A stretch of 8,197 nucleotides of DNA from Actinomycetota bacterium (GCA_013816275.1 JACDER010000050.1:1-8197); one strand, 5' to 3'; shown: positions 1-7,144, numbered from the stretch's first letter. Notes: generated by a model not told the origin, from the letters alone. Program-made: numbers and translations.

Positions 1-99
1 CTCGAGCTCGACGAGGAGCGGAAACTTGTCGGTGCGCTTGATCTTCTGCTTCAACAGATAGGCGGCGATCTTCGCGCTCTGGCGAACCGGGATCGACAT
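1..99 (-). CDS. hpnH: HpnH, adenosylhopane synthase (radical SAM), N-terminal fragment
   Basis: This is the first 33 codons of a gene that leaves the window on the left. The start is the ATG at 99-97. The peptide begins MSIPVRQSAKIAAYLLKQKI and reaches FPLLVELE, which matches the N-terminus of HpnH just before its 'PLFRCNLACAGC' iron-sulfur motif. The cluster-binding cysteines themselves lie outside the window. HpnH is a radical SAM enzyme that adds a 5'-deoxyadenosyl group to diploptene to form adenosylhopane, the first step in building the C35 side chain. It lies 2 nt after the hpnG stop. A GGAGAGG ribosome-binding site 10 nt upstream supports this start. The identification rests on a short peptide plus the very consistent position next to hpnG and shc. 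Confidence 0.85.
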   Translation of the reverse strand, partial: MSIPVRQSAKIAAYLLKQKIKRTDKFPLLVELE

Positions 100-101
100 G
101 A

Positions 102-710
102 CTAGAAAGCCTCTCCAGCAGGCATCCGCCCGAGCCTAGCACTCGTTGCGGAGGGCCGTCCAGAGCAGGCCTCGACCCAGTCGACGAACGCAGCGGATGC
201 GCGGCGGAGCGTCCAGAGCCCGCGGGCTCCTGCCACGAGCGTGCGCGCGCTCGCGAGCCGGCGATCTGCCGTGTCGACGACGACGCGGAGGACCGCGACC
301 GGCCGCTCCGCGGCAGCCTCCGCGATCCACGCGGACTCCATGTCGACCGCGATCACGCCCTCGTCACGGAGCGCGAGGCGTTCTGCGCGGCCGAGGATCC
401 GTGACGACGTGAAGAGCGGTCCCGAGGCCGACTCGAGCCCCATCCGGCGAAGCGGCTCGGCGAGGAGCGAGCTGTCGGGGCAGGGGATGGTCTTGCCGTC
501 CTCGGACCGGAGCTCCGTCCCGAGCACGACGTCCCCGGCCCGCAGCGAGGGATCGACGGCGCCGCACAACCCTGCGACTCCGATCGCATCGGCGTCGCCG
601 AAGTCGACCGCGCGGCGGCCCATGCCGGAGCGGCGGACCTTCACGCCAGGGAGCCCGGACCGCACGGCGAGCGCCTCGATCCGCAACGGAGAGAAGACGA
701 CCAGCTTCAT
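102..710 (-). CDS. hpnG: HpnG, adenosylhopane nucleosidase/phosphorylase (MTA/SAH nucleosidase-like)
   Basis: A 202-residue protein of the nucleoside phosphorylase / MTA-SAH nucleosidase fold, the usual size for HpnG. Visible family features are Glu12 near the N-terminus (SPLRIEAL), a glycine-rich segment GLCGAVDPSLRAGD (48-61), the nucleoside-binding AVDMES motif (121-126, with Glu125), and the catalytic-Asp region VVDTAD (144-149, Asp146). These correspond to Glu12, the Met-Glu pair and Asp197 of E. coli MTAN. HpnG is known to strip adenine from adenosylhopane, giving a ribosyl or phosphoribosyl hopane for further modification. The ATG at 710 overlaps the shc stop as ATGA and has no obvious ribosome-binding site, so translation probably depends on coupling to shc. 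Minus-strand sequence in this frame stays open far upstream through shc, but that is a by-product of GC content, because homology starts at this Met. Family alone would also fit an MTA/SAH nucleosidase; the operon decides for HpnG. Confidence 0.88.
   Translation of the reverse strand: MKLVVFSPLRIEALAVRSGLPGVKVRRSGMGRRAVDFGDADAIGVAGLCGAVDPSLRAGDVVLGTELRSEDGKTIPCPDSSLLAEPLRRMGLESASGPLFTSSRILGRAERLALRDEGVIAVDMESAWIAEAAAERPVAVLRVVVDTADRRLASARTLVAGARGLWTLRRASAAFVDWVEACSGRPSATSARLGRMPAGEAF
110..116 (-). promoter_or_regulatory. Shine-Dalgarno site of hpnH
   Basis: GGAGAGG on the minus strand, 10 nt before the hpnH ATG. It lies inside the last codons of hpnG, so hpnH has its own ribosome-binding site although it is packed against the preceding gene. 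Confidence 0.6.
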
Positions 711-2560
711 CGCGCGAACCGCGCGAGCGCGATCACCGGGAAGACGAGCCGGTAAAGGTGGTAGTTGATGTAGAAGTCGCCGGGGAACCCGGTGCCCGTG
801 TACCACGGCTCGTCCCAGGTCCCGTCCTCGCGCTGCGTTTCGGCGAGCCAGGCGAGCCCGCGCTCTGCGGCGCCCTCGCGCTCCTCTGCCGCGTGGAGGG
901 CAAGCAGCGCCCAGGCCGTCTGGGACGCCGTCGAATCGCCGCGCCCGCTCCACGCCTCCGGGTCGTTGTAGGAGCGCATGTCCTCGCCCCAGCCGCCATC
1001 GTCGTTCTGGACCTGCTCGAGCCAGCGGACGGCACGGCGGATCGACTCGTGCTCGGGCGCAATGCCTGCGTCGATCAGCGCGGGCACCGCGGCGCCCGTC
1101 CCGTAGACGTAGTTGCAGCCCCAGCGCCCGAACCAAGAGCCTTCGGGCTCCTGCTCGCGTAGGAGCCACTCGATGCCGCGCTGTGCAGAGGGATGGTCGG
1201 CCATCCCCTCCCCGGCGAGCATCTCCACCACGTGCGCGGTCACGTCGGCGCTCGGCGGGTCGATCACCTCGCCGAAGTCGCAGAAGGGGAGCTTGCGGAT
1301 CAGCTCCTGGACGTTGTCGGCATCGAAGGCGCCCCAGCCGCCGTCCTTCGACTCCATGCCGATCGTCCACGCCACGCCGCGCGCGACGGCATCGTCCAGC
1401 CCCGGAAGCGAGGCGCGCCGCAGGCCCATCACGACCTCGGCCGTGTCGTCGATGTCGGGATACCAGTCGTTCTCGAACTCGAAGGCCCAGCCGCCGGGAG
1501 GCAGCGTGGGCCGGCGCACGGCCCAGTCGCCCTTGACGCGCACCTCCTCGTCGAGGAGCCAGCGCGCGCCCCCCTCGACGGCCGGGTGATCGGGAGGAAG
1601 GCCGGCATCGCCGAGGCCGACGAGGGCCAGCGCCGTATCCCAGACAGGCGACTGGCATGCCTCCAGGCGCCGGATCCCGTCCTCGACGATCGTGAACTTG
1701 TCCAGGCCCTCGAGTCCCTTCTGCATCACCGGGTGCTCGACCGGGTAGCCGAGGAGGTTGAGCGCCATCAGCGAGTAGACCCACGGCGGCTGGATGCCCC
1801 CCCAGGAGCCGTCCGCCTCCTGCCGCTCGACGATCCAGCGCTCGGCCTTCTTCAGAGCCGCGCGCCGCAGCGCGCTCGAGGGCCGGCGCTCGTAGAGGTG
1901 GAGCAGCCGGTCGAGCCGCTGGAACGCTCCCGGCCACGTCGGCAGCGGCGCGAACGGCTCGGGCTCGATGCCCGTCCGCAGCTCGTCCAGTCTGAAGCGG
2001 ACCGGGCGGATCGGCTTGTAGGCCGAGACGACCGTTAGCGCCGCCACGGTCTGGCGCGCCCAGCAGGCGAAGTCGTAGATGTTGAGCGGGACGGACGGCG
2101 GCAGGAGCATCAGCTCGGGCGGCATCACCGGAACGTCGTCCCACGACCACAGTCCGAACAGCGAGAACCAGATCTTGGTGAAGACGCGCGTGCGCTCCAG
2201 GCCACCGGCGTCGAGGATGTACTCGCGCGCCCGCGCCATGTGCGCCGCGTCCGAGGGGTCTCCCGCGAGCTTGAGCGCCGCGTACGACTCGGTCGTGGTC
2301 GAGAGGTCGGCCGGCGCGCCGTAGAAGTTTCCCCACGTTCCGTCCTCGCGCTGCTTCGACCGGATCCACGCAGCCGACTGCTGCGTCTGCTCGTCGGTGC
2401 GAATCCCGAGGAACTGGCGGAGGAGGAGATCCTCGGCGTCCATGGTCACATTCGTCTCGAGCTCGCCCTTCCACCAGCCCTCGGGCGACTGCAGCGACAG
2501 GAGGTGGTCGACGGCGCGGCCGAGCGTCGCCTGCACTGCCGGTTCGGCGGTCGCGGTCAA
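707..2560 (-). CDS. shc: Squalene-hopene cyclase
   Basis: A 617-residue class II triterpene cyclase, close to the usual ~630. It protonates squalene and folds it into the pentacyclic hopene/hopanol skeleton, acting as a monotopic membrane enzyme. The catalytic DxDD motif is DIDDTA at 369-374. His443 in DVTAHVVE is probably the conserved histidine that supports the central Asp. Repeated QW-type motifs are visible (QSPEGWW 24-30, QREDGTW 70-76, QEADGSWGG 247-255, SKDGGWG 404-410, QEPEGSW 470-476, QNDDGGWG 518-525, QREDGTW 576-582), as are the family blocks PLNIYDFACWA and GSWFGRWGCNYVYGTG. The start is inferred to be TTG at 2560-2558, which overlaps the upstream stop as TTGA. Homology begins within about ten residues of it and no ATG or GTG is nearby upstream in frame; a GTG at codon 9 is the alternative. 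The frame is also open well into the upstream gene, but that extension has no cyclase similarity. The 3' end overlaps hpnG by 4 nt. Confidence 0.96.
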   Translation of the reverse strand: MTATAEPAVQATLGRAVDHLLSLQSPEGWWKGELETNVTMDAEDLLLRQFLGIRTDEQTQQSAAWIRSKQREDGTWGNFYGAPADLSTTTESYAALKLAGDPSDAAHMARAREYILDAGGLERTRVFTKIWFSLFGLWSWDDVPVMPPELMLLPPSVPLNIYDFACWARQTVAALTVVSAYKPIRPVRFRLDELRTGIEPEPFAPLPTWPGAFQRLDRLLHLYERRPSSALRRAALKKAERWIVERQEADGSWGGIQPPWVYSLMALNLLGYPVEHPVMQKGLEGLDKFTIVEDGIRRLEACQSPVWDTALALVGLGDAGLPPDHPAVEGGARWLLDEEVRVKGDWAVRRPTLPPGGWAFEFENDWYPDIDDTAEVVMGLRRASLPGLDDAVARGVAWTIGMESKDGGWGAFDADNVQELIRKLPFCDFGEVIDPPSADVTAHVVEMLAGEGMADHPSAQRGIEWLLREQEPEGSWFGRWGCNYVYGTGAAVPALIDAGIAPEHESIRRAVRWLEQVQNDDGGWGEDMRSYNDPEAWSGRGDSTASQTAWALLALHAAEEREGAAERGLAWLAETQREDGTWDEPWYTGTGFPGDFYINYHLYRLVFPVIALARFAR

Positions 2561-3555
2561 AATTCTCGTTCCACGATGAAGCGGGCGAGCCCTTCGAGCT
2601 CCTCGCGCGCGGCCGGCTCGATCGGAGCTTGCTCCAGCTCGCGCAGGGCGAGCTGCATGCGCCGCTCCGCCTCTTCCGCCGCGAAGCGCCGCCCTCCGCA
2701 GGCCTCGACGAGCTCCGCGGCCTCGGCGATCTCGGCCTCGGCGAGGTCCGGCTTGGAGAGCAGGTCGCGCAGCCGCTCGGCCTCGTCGCATTTTGTGTCG
2801 AGAGCTGCCACGACCGGGAGCGAGCTCTTGCGCTGGCGCAGGTCGTTCCAGGTCGGCTTCCCGGTGAGCTCCGGGCGGCCCCAGATTCCGAGCTGATCAT
2901 CGACCGCCTGGAAGGCGATCCCGACCTGGATCCCGAATGCGGCCAGCCGGCGGACGACGTCCTCACCGGCGCCCGCGAGCACGGCTCCGATCGAGCTCGC
3001 GCAGGACAGAAGCGCGCCCGTCTTCGCGGCGTGCATCGCGATCACCTCCTCGATCCGGACGCCGAGCCGGCCCTCCCGGCTCATGTCCTCGGACTGGCCG
3101 GCGATCATGCGAGCGGTCGCGTCGACGAGCATCGACGCGGCCCGCATCGCCTCCGGCGTCTCGCGGCGAAGCAGGACCTGAGTGGAGAGGTTGGCGAGCG
3201 CGTCGCCGGCGAGGATCGCCCGCGCCTCCCCGAACACGGTCCAGGCGGTCGGGCGGTGGTGGCGCTCCTGGTCTCGATCCATGATGTCGTCGTGGAGGAG
3301 CGAGAAGTTGTGGACGAGCTCCACGGCGACCGCGCCGTCGACGCCGGTCTCGGGAGCGGCGCCGGCGGCCGCCGCTGAAGCGAGCGCGAGCGCGGGCCGA
3401 ACGGCCTTGCCGCCACCTCCGCCGTCTTCGTCCCAGCCGAAATGCTGGACCGCAACGGCGCGCAGGTCGGGCTCGAGTGAGTCGACCGCCAACCGGAGCG
3501 CGGGCCAGACGAGCTCGCGCGCCCGGTTGAGCGTCGCGGGCAGAGTCGTCGTCAT
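2557..3555 (-). CDS. Polyprenyl diphosphate synthase (trans-isoprenyl type) of the hopanoid operon
   Basis: A 332-residue trans-prenyltransferase that condenses isopentenyl diphosphate with allylic diphosphates, most likely supplying farnesyl diphosphate for squalene. Visible motifs are GKAVRP (49-54), the first aspartate-rich motif DDIMD (89-93), the KTG segment (178-180), the second aspartate-rich region FQAVDDQLGIWG (215-226), and the downstream lysine-bearing RKSSLP (242-247). The second motif reads DDxxG rather than the textbook DDxxD. Phe84, five residues before the first motif, and the lack of a two-residue insertion in that motif resemble type I short-chain (C15-C20) synthases; product length is inferred. 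The ATG at 3555 overlaps the hpnE stop as ATGA and has GAGG 7 nt upstream, which supports this start over in-frame sequence further upstream inside hpnE. The stop overlaps the TTG start of shc. It sits where Streptomyces hopanoid clusters carry a polyprenyl synthase (called hopD there). Confidence 0.92.
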   Translation of the reverse strand: MTTTLPATLNRARELVWPALRLAVDSLEPDLRAVAVQHFGWDEDGGGGGKAVRPALALASAAAAGAAPETGVDGAVAVELVHNFSLLHDDIMDRDQERHHRPTAWTVFGEARAILAGDALANLSTQVLLRRETPEAMRAASMLVDATARMIAGQSEDMSREGRLGVRIEEVIAMHAAKTGALLSCASSIGAVLAGAGEDVVRRLAAFGIQVGIAFQAVDDQLGIWGRPELTGKPTWNDLRQRKSSLPVVAALDTKCDEAERLRDLLSKPDLAEAEIAEAAELVEACGGRRFAAEEAERRMQLALRELEQAPIEPAAREELEGLARFIVEREF

Positions 3556-4886
3556 GCGGCCACCTCGAGCTCGTGCCGATCGCGGCCTACGACCTCGCGG
3601 GCTGCGTCGATCCCGCTCCGGACGGCTCCCTCCATCGTCGCAGGCCAGCCCGTGTCGGTCCACGCCCCCGCCAGGTAGAGGCCCTCCACCTGCGTCCGCG
3701 GCCCCGGGCGCAGGACGGACGTGCCAGGTCCCTGCCGGAACGTCGCGCGCTGCTCGCGGGTGACGAAGAAGAGCTCCACTCTGGCCGAGGCGGCCTCGGG
3801 AAACAGCTGCTCGAGCGCCGGGACGAACTGAGCGCGCAGCTCCTCGACCTTGCGACCGATGTACTCGCGCGCGCACGAGAGCGAGACGGCCAGGTACTGG
3901 CCCTGCCCGAGCCCCGTGCCGCGCGTGCGGTCGAACACCCACTGAACCGGGCTCTCGTGCCCGGCCGCGAACGGAAGCTCGGTGACCGGGCGGTCGTAGA
4001 CGACGTGCAGGTTCACGATCGGAGACGCGCCAAGGTAGCCGAGCTCGTCGGCCTGAGGCAGCGCGCCCTCGGGAAGGAGAGCGGCGGCATCGTCGTGCGG
4101 GACCGTCAGCACGACCGCGTCCGCATCCAGGCCCTCTCCGTCGAAGGCGAGCGAGAAGCCGCCGTCCCGTCGCTCGATCCGGTCGACGCGCGTCCGCAGC
4201 CGCACCGGCACGCCCGCCTGGTCGAGCGCTTCGCCGCCCGCATCGCCGTGAACGTGCTGAAGCGGGACGGCGGCGTAGCCGATGTCGCCCGCGTCCGCCG
4301 ACTCGAGCAGTCCGGTCTGGAAAACCTTGGCCGCGAGCGCGAGCGACGCCTCCGCCGCGGGCAGGTTGACGGTGGGGAGGACGATGAGGTTCCAGAGCGC
4401 GTCCACCGCCGCCTGTGACTGGCCGTGCTCGGAGAGCCAGGAGCCGAACGTGCGGCGGTCGAGCGAGGGGTCGTCGAGATCGAGTCGGGCGAGGGGCCTC
4501 ACAGCCCGCGCGATCCCTAGCCGCTCTCGGGGCGAGAGGAAGCTGAAGCGCGCGAGGGACGGGAGCAGGTGGAGCGGTGCCGGGAGCCGCGCGCGTTCGA
4601 GCCGGGCGATGCGCCCCCCCGGAGAGACGACCGGAATCGAGAGGCGGGGCTGCAGCACCGTCCGGTCCGTCGCTTCGATCCGGACGAGAAATTGCCGGTA
4701 GGCGGTGCAGCAGCGCAGGAAGACGTGCTGCCCGTTGTCCATCCAGATCCCGTCACGGTGGATCGAGAACGTGGCGCCGCCGAGCCGGGGCCTTGCCTCG
4801 AGCAGGGTCACCTCCGCGCCCGCGTCCGCGCATTCGAGCGCGGCGGCGATGCCTGCCAACCCCCCTCCCACGACGGCGACCCTCAT
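3552..4886 (-). CDS. hpnE: HpnE, FAD-dependent hydroxysqualene reductase (squalene-associated desaturase-like)
   Basis: A 444-residue flavoprotein of the amine oxidase/phytoene desaturase superfamily. HpnE enzymes reduce hydroxysqualene, the product of HpnC, to squalene. The N-terminus is a dinucleotide-binding fold, VAVVGGGLAGIAAA (3-16), ending in an acidic residue at Glu30 (LLEAR) expected to bind ribose. The DNGQHVFLRCC block (50-60) and the C-terminal FAD-contact block LAGAWTDTGWPATMEGAV (405-422) are typical of HpnE rather than carotenoid desaturases. The ATG at 4886 is placed directly before the beta strand of the Rossmann fold, the normal position. Purine-rich AGGGG just before it and GAGG further upstream are possible but poorly spaced ribosome-binding sites. 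This is the only gene in the operon not abutting its upstream neighbour (82-nt gap). Its stop overlaps the prenyl synthase start by 4 nt. A carotenoid-pathway role is unlikely in this context. Confidence 0.92.
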   Translation of the reverse strand: MRVAVVGGGLAGIAAALECADAGAEVTLLEARPRLGGATFSIHRDGIWMDNGQHVFLRCCTAYRQFLVRIEATDRTVLQPRLSIPVVSPGGRIARLERARLPAPLHLLPSLARFSFLSPRERLGIARAVRPLARLDLDDPSLDRRTFGSWLSEHGQSQAAVDALWNLIVLPTVNLPAAEASLALAAKVFQTGLLESADAGDIGYAAVPLQHVHGDAGGEALDQAGVPVRLRTRVDRIERRDGGFSLAFDGEGLDADAVVLTVPHDDAAALLPEGALPQADELGYLGASPIVNLHVVYDRPVTELPFAAGHESPVQWVFDRTRGTGLGQGQYLAVSLSCAREYIGRKVEELRAQFVPALEQLFPEAASARVELFFVTREQRATFRQGPGTSVLRPGPRTQVEGLYLAGAWTDTGWPATMEGAVRSGIDAAREVVGRDRHELEVAA

Positions 4887-4914
4887 GCCCCTGGCCGCCT
4901 CGGGCTGTCCTGCG

Positions 4915-4945
4915 CGCCGCCCGCTTGCCTGCTTTGCCAGCGGCG
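4915..4945 (-). other. GC-rich inverted repeat in the hpnD-hpnE gap (possible mRNA hairpin)
   Basis: CGCCGC at 4915-4920 is complementary to GCGGCG at 4940-4945 (6-bp stem, 19-nt loop). A competing internal stem pairs CCGCT (4921-4925) with AGCGG (4939-4943). No U-tract follows on the minus strand, so it does not look like an intrinsic terminator. It may be a processing or stability element in the only real gap of the operon. In DNA this GC-rich, such arms can also arise by chance. Confidence 0.3.
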
Positions 4946-4968
4946 TCGCATGAGCATGAGGGAAACCT

Positions 4969-5802
4969 TCATGGTGCGACTGCTGCGAGGCTCCTCACCG
5001 CGACCCATCCCTTCTCCCAGGTCGGGAGAGAGACGCGTCCGCGCAGGACGAGATCGGGCCGCCGTTCGATTCGTCCGAGGAGCCGCCGGTAGATGCCGGC
5101 CATCGCCCCGACGCACGCGGCGCTCTGCCGGTCGAGCAGGGGCAGCAGCTTCAGACCGGACTCGAACCAGGCGCGGGCGCGGTCGGCCTCGAAGCGGATC
5201 AGGTCGTGGATGCGGTAGTCGGGAGCTGCGAGCTCACAGCCGAAGCGCACGAGATCCTCGGCCGGGAGGTACACGCGACCCTGCGCGAAGTCCTCGCGGA
5301 TGTCACGCAAGATGTTCGTCAGCTGGAAGGCGACTCCGAGGTCGTCCGCATACACCGAGGCGGTCTCGCGCTCGCGCGTCTCGAACACTCCGAGCGAGAG
5401 CCGTCCGATTGCGCCGGCGACACGGCGACAGTACGGGAGCAGGTCGGCGAACGTCTCGTAGCGCGTCCCGACCACGTCCATCTCGACGCCGTCGATCAGC
5501 TCCCTGAATCCGTCGACCGGGATGGGATAACGGATGACCGCGTCCGCCAGGGCGACCAGAACCGGGTCGTCGTAGGTGGTGTCGATCGACTCCAGCTTCC
5601 GCCGCTCCTCGTCGAGCCGGCGGAGCTTCTCGTCGTGCGGCGCCGAGCCGTCGCCGATGTCGTCCACGCGGCGGGCGAGCGCGTAGATCGCGCACAGGGC
5701 TCCACGGCGCTCCTTCGGCAGGAGCCGGATGCCGTAGTAGAAGTTCGCCGCCTCCTGCCGCGTCACGTTCTGGCAGTAGGCGTAGGCCCAGTCGGCGTTC
5801 AT
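4969..5802 (-). CDS. hpnD: HpnD, presqualene diphosphate synthase
   Basis: A 277-residue trans-isoprenyl diphosphate synthase of the squalene/phytoene synthase family. HpnD couples two farnesyl diphosphates head-to-head into presqualene diphosphate. Both substrate-Mg motifs are intact: RRVDDIGD (44-51) and NILRDIREDFAQGRVYLPAEDL (starting at Asn163, with Asp167 and Asp171). The FYYGIRLLP block (21-29) near the N-terminus is typical of HpnD. Length is normal. The ATG at 5802 overlaps the hpnC stop as ATGA and has GAGG 4 nt upstream, so coupling with hpnC is likely, as expected for two enzymes handling successive intermediates. Phytoene synthase is the family alternative, but the tandem with hpnC and hpnE and the lack of carotenoid genes here favour HpnD. 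Confidence 0.92.
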   Translation of the reverse strand: MNADWAYAYCQNVTRQEAANFYYGIRLLPKERRGALCAIYALARRVDDIGDGSAPHDEKLRRLDEERRKLESIDTTYDDPVLVALADAVIRYPIPVDGFRELIDGVEMDVVGTRYETFADLLPYCRRVAGAIGRLSLGVFETRERETASVYADDLGVAFQLTNILRDIREDFAQGRVYLPAEDLVRFGCELAAPDYRIHDLIRFEADRARAWFESGLKLLPLLDRQSAACVGAMAGIYRRLLGRIERRPDLVLRGRVSLPTWEKGWVAVRSLAAVAP

Positions 5803-6689
5803 CGCGCCTCGATCAGGACGCGCGCCGTCGCTGCCGCTCGGGCCGCGCCAGTCGCCTTCGGCGCTCGCACGAGCACGTCGTAGCCCGAGGCCTCGATCGC
5901 GTCGAACGCTGCCCGGCCGCCCCCGACGTACCCCGCGACCGCGAGCTTCGCCCGTCCCGAGAGGGAGCGGACGAGCTCGACCCCGGCATCCAGCAGGCGG
6001 CGGCCGCGTTCGACTTCGAAGGCGAGAAGCTCCTTCAGTAGCTGACTCGGGGTCGCGGCTGCGAGGTCCGCCTCGTCGACTCCGAACCGTTCGAGGTCCT
6101 CGGCGGGGATGTAGATGCGACCGCGCCCGTAGTCCTCGCCCACGTCCTGCCAGTGCTCCGCGAGCTGGAGCCCGGTGCAAACGGCGTCCGAGAGGCGAAT
6201 GCGCTCAGGGGTCGCGGCGTGAAAGACGTACAGGACGAGCTCGCCGACCGGGTTGGCCGAGAGGTCGCAATAGGCGGCGAGCTCCTCGTAGGTCGTATAG
6301 CGGCTCACCTCCTGATCCTGCCGGTTGGCCGCGATCAGCCGCAGGAACGCGCGCCTCGGGAAGCCGAGCTCCCGCGCGGCTGGAGCGAGTCGCCGGAGCA
6401 GTGGATGGATCGGCTCCCCCGACAACATCCGGCCGACGTCGTCCTCGATCCATTCGAGCATCGCCTCGCGGTCTCCCGAGGCCTCGTCGCCGGCGTCGTC
6501 GACCAGCCGCGCGAATCCGTAGATGCCGAGCAGCGCGCGGCGCTGGGCGCGCGTGAGGAGCAGGGACGCGACGGTGAAGTTCTCGGCCTGCGCCTTCGGC
6601 ATCACGTCGGCGCGCGTCGGAACCCCCGAAGGGGACGTGGCGGCGGAGGTGGTTGTCGAGGTGGCCCCCGCGATGCGGGTCGCCGCCAT
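5799..6689 (-). CDS. hpnC: HpnC, hydroxysqualene synthase
   Basis: A 296-residue squalene/phytoene synthase family enzyme. HpnC converts presqualene diphosphate from HpnD to hydroxysqualene. Family blocks are AENFTVASLLL (35-45), the first aspartate motif FARLVDDAGDE (59-69), CDLSANPVGELVLYVF (141-156), and the second motif region HWQDVGEDYGRGRIYIPAEDL (from His179, with Asp182 and Asp186). The HWQDV and ENF-VA signatures separate HpnC from HpnD. The ATG at 6689 overlaps the preceding stop as TGATG; a GTG one codon earlier is also possible. The first ~28 residues are rich in Ala, Ser and Thr (around TSTTTSAATSPSG) and look disordered, so the internal Met30 (MPKAQAENF) could be the real start. 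Its motifs look closest to Streptomyces-type HopA/HpnC proteins, judged from memory rather than by alignment. Confidence 0.92.
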   Translation of the reverse strand: MAATRIAGATSTTTSAATSPSGVPTRADVMPKAQAENFTVASLLLTRAQRRALLGIYGFARLVDDAGDEASGDREAMLEWIEDDVGRMLSGEPIHPLLRRLAPAARELGFPRRAFLRLIAANRQDQEVSRYTTYEELAAYCDLSANPVGELVLYVFHAATPERIRLSDAVCTGLQLAEHWQDVGEDYGRGRIYIPAEDLERFGVDEADLAAATPSQLLKELLAFEVERGRRLLDAGVELVRSLSGRAKLAVAGYVGGGRAAFDAIEASGYDVLVRAPKATGAARAAATARVLIEAR

Positions 6690-7144
6690 CACTCACCCAT
6701 TACTTGAATGAACACCTTGCGCGGTTTCGCGCGATCGAGCTCGCAGAAGAAAACGCTCTGGTAGCGGCCGAGCAGAAGGTTGCCGTCGACGATCGGGATC
6801 GACTGTGACGCGACGCCGATCAGCGCGGCACGGCAGTGGGAGTGGCCGTTCGGAAACTCGTGGGGATCGTCGTCGAGGCCCTCGGTCCGGATCGTCAGGT
6901 CGTCGTGGCGGTAGTACGGGCCTTCGGCCGGCACGAGCTGGTCGAGCATGTCCTGGAAGTCCTTCATGAATCCGCTCTCGCGCTCGTTGATCAGGACGGT
7001 GCAGGTCGTATGTGGGGTGTACACGACCGCCACCCCGTTCTGGACACCGCTCTTGTCGACCGCGCCGCGGACGTCCTGCGTGACGTCGATCAGATCGCCG
7101 CAGCCGGAAGTCTCAAGATCATGGTTCTCGAACCTATGCCTCAC
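6689..7144 (-). CDS. yjbQ: YjbQ/UPF0047 family protein (secondary thiamine-phosphate synthase-like)
   Basis: A 151-residue protein of the YjbQ (TIGR00149/UPF0047) family, full length for the family. Conserved blocks are VVYTPHTTCTVLINE (40-54, His45 and Glu54), the histidine cluster NGHSH (99-103), LLLGRYQSVFFCELD (123-137) and the C-terminal PRKVFIQVMGE. E. coli YjbQ has been reported to have weak thiamine-phosphate synthase activity, but the true role of the family is unsettled. The start is GTG at 7144-7142, chosen because the strong AAGGAGGGGG lies upstream at 7162-7153 and homology begins right after it. The frame continues upstream without clear homology. The stop overlaps the hpnC start (TGATG), making this the first gene of the hopanoid operon. 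Whether it serves hopanoid synthesis is unknown. Confidence 0.88.
   Translation of the reverse strand: MRHRFENHDLETSGCGDLIDVTQDVRGAVDKSGVQNGVAVVYTPHTTCTVLINERESGFMKDFQDMLDQLVPAEGPYYRHDDLTIRTEGLDDDPHEFPNGHSHCRAALIGVASQSIPIVDGNLLLGRYQSVFFCELDRAKPRKVFIQVMGE

Noticed and set aside
1193..2038. Long plus-strand open frames opposite shc and hpnE (for example 1193-2038 and 3573-4418)
   Set aside because: They are antisense to genes with clear catalytic motifs, have biased shadow-like composition and show no recognisable domain.
102..2966. A very long open frame on the minus strand (over 950 codons) that continues from hpnG upstream through shc and into the prenyl synthase
   Set aside because: Only the last 202 codons resemble a protein family. 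The rest is an Arg/Ala/Gly/Pro-rich shadow of shc in another frame, kept open by high GC content; it is not a fusion protein.
4883..5116. A 77-codon minus-strand open frame spanning the hpnD-hpnE gap
   Set aside because: It overlaps the end of hpnD in another frame, has no good ribosome-binding site or family resemblance, and looks accidental.
5803..6180. Extension of hpnD upstream to an ATG at 6180, inside hpnC
   Set aside because: The extension is a shadow of hpnC. HpnD homology starts at the ATG at 5802, which has a nearby GAGG.
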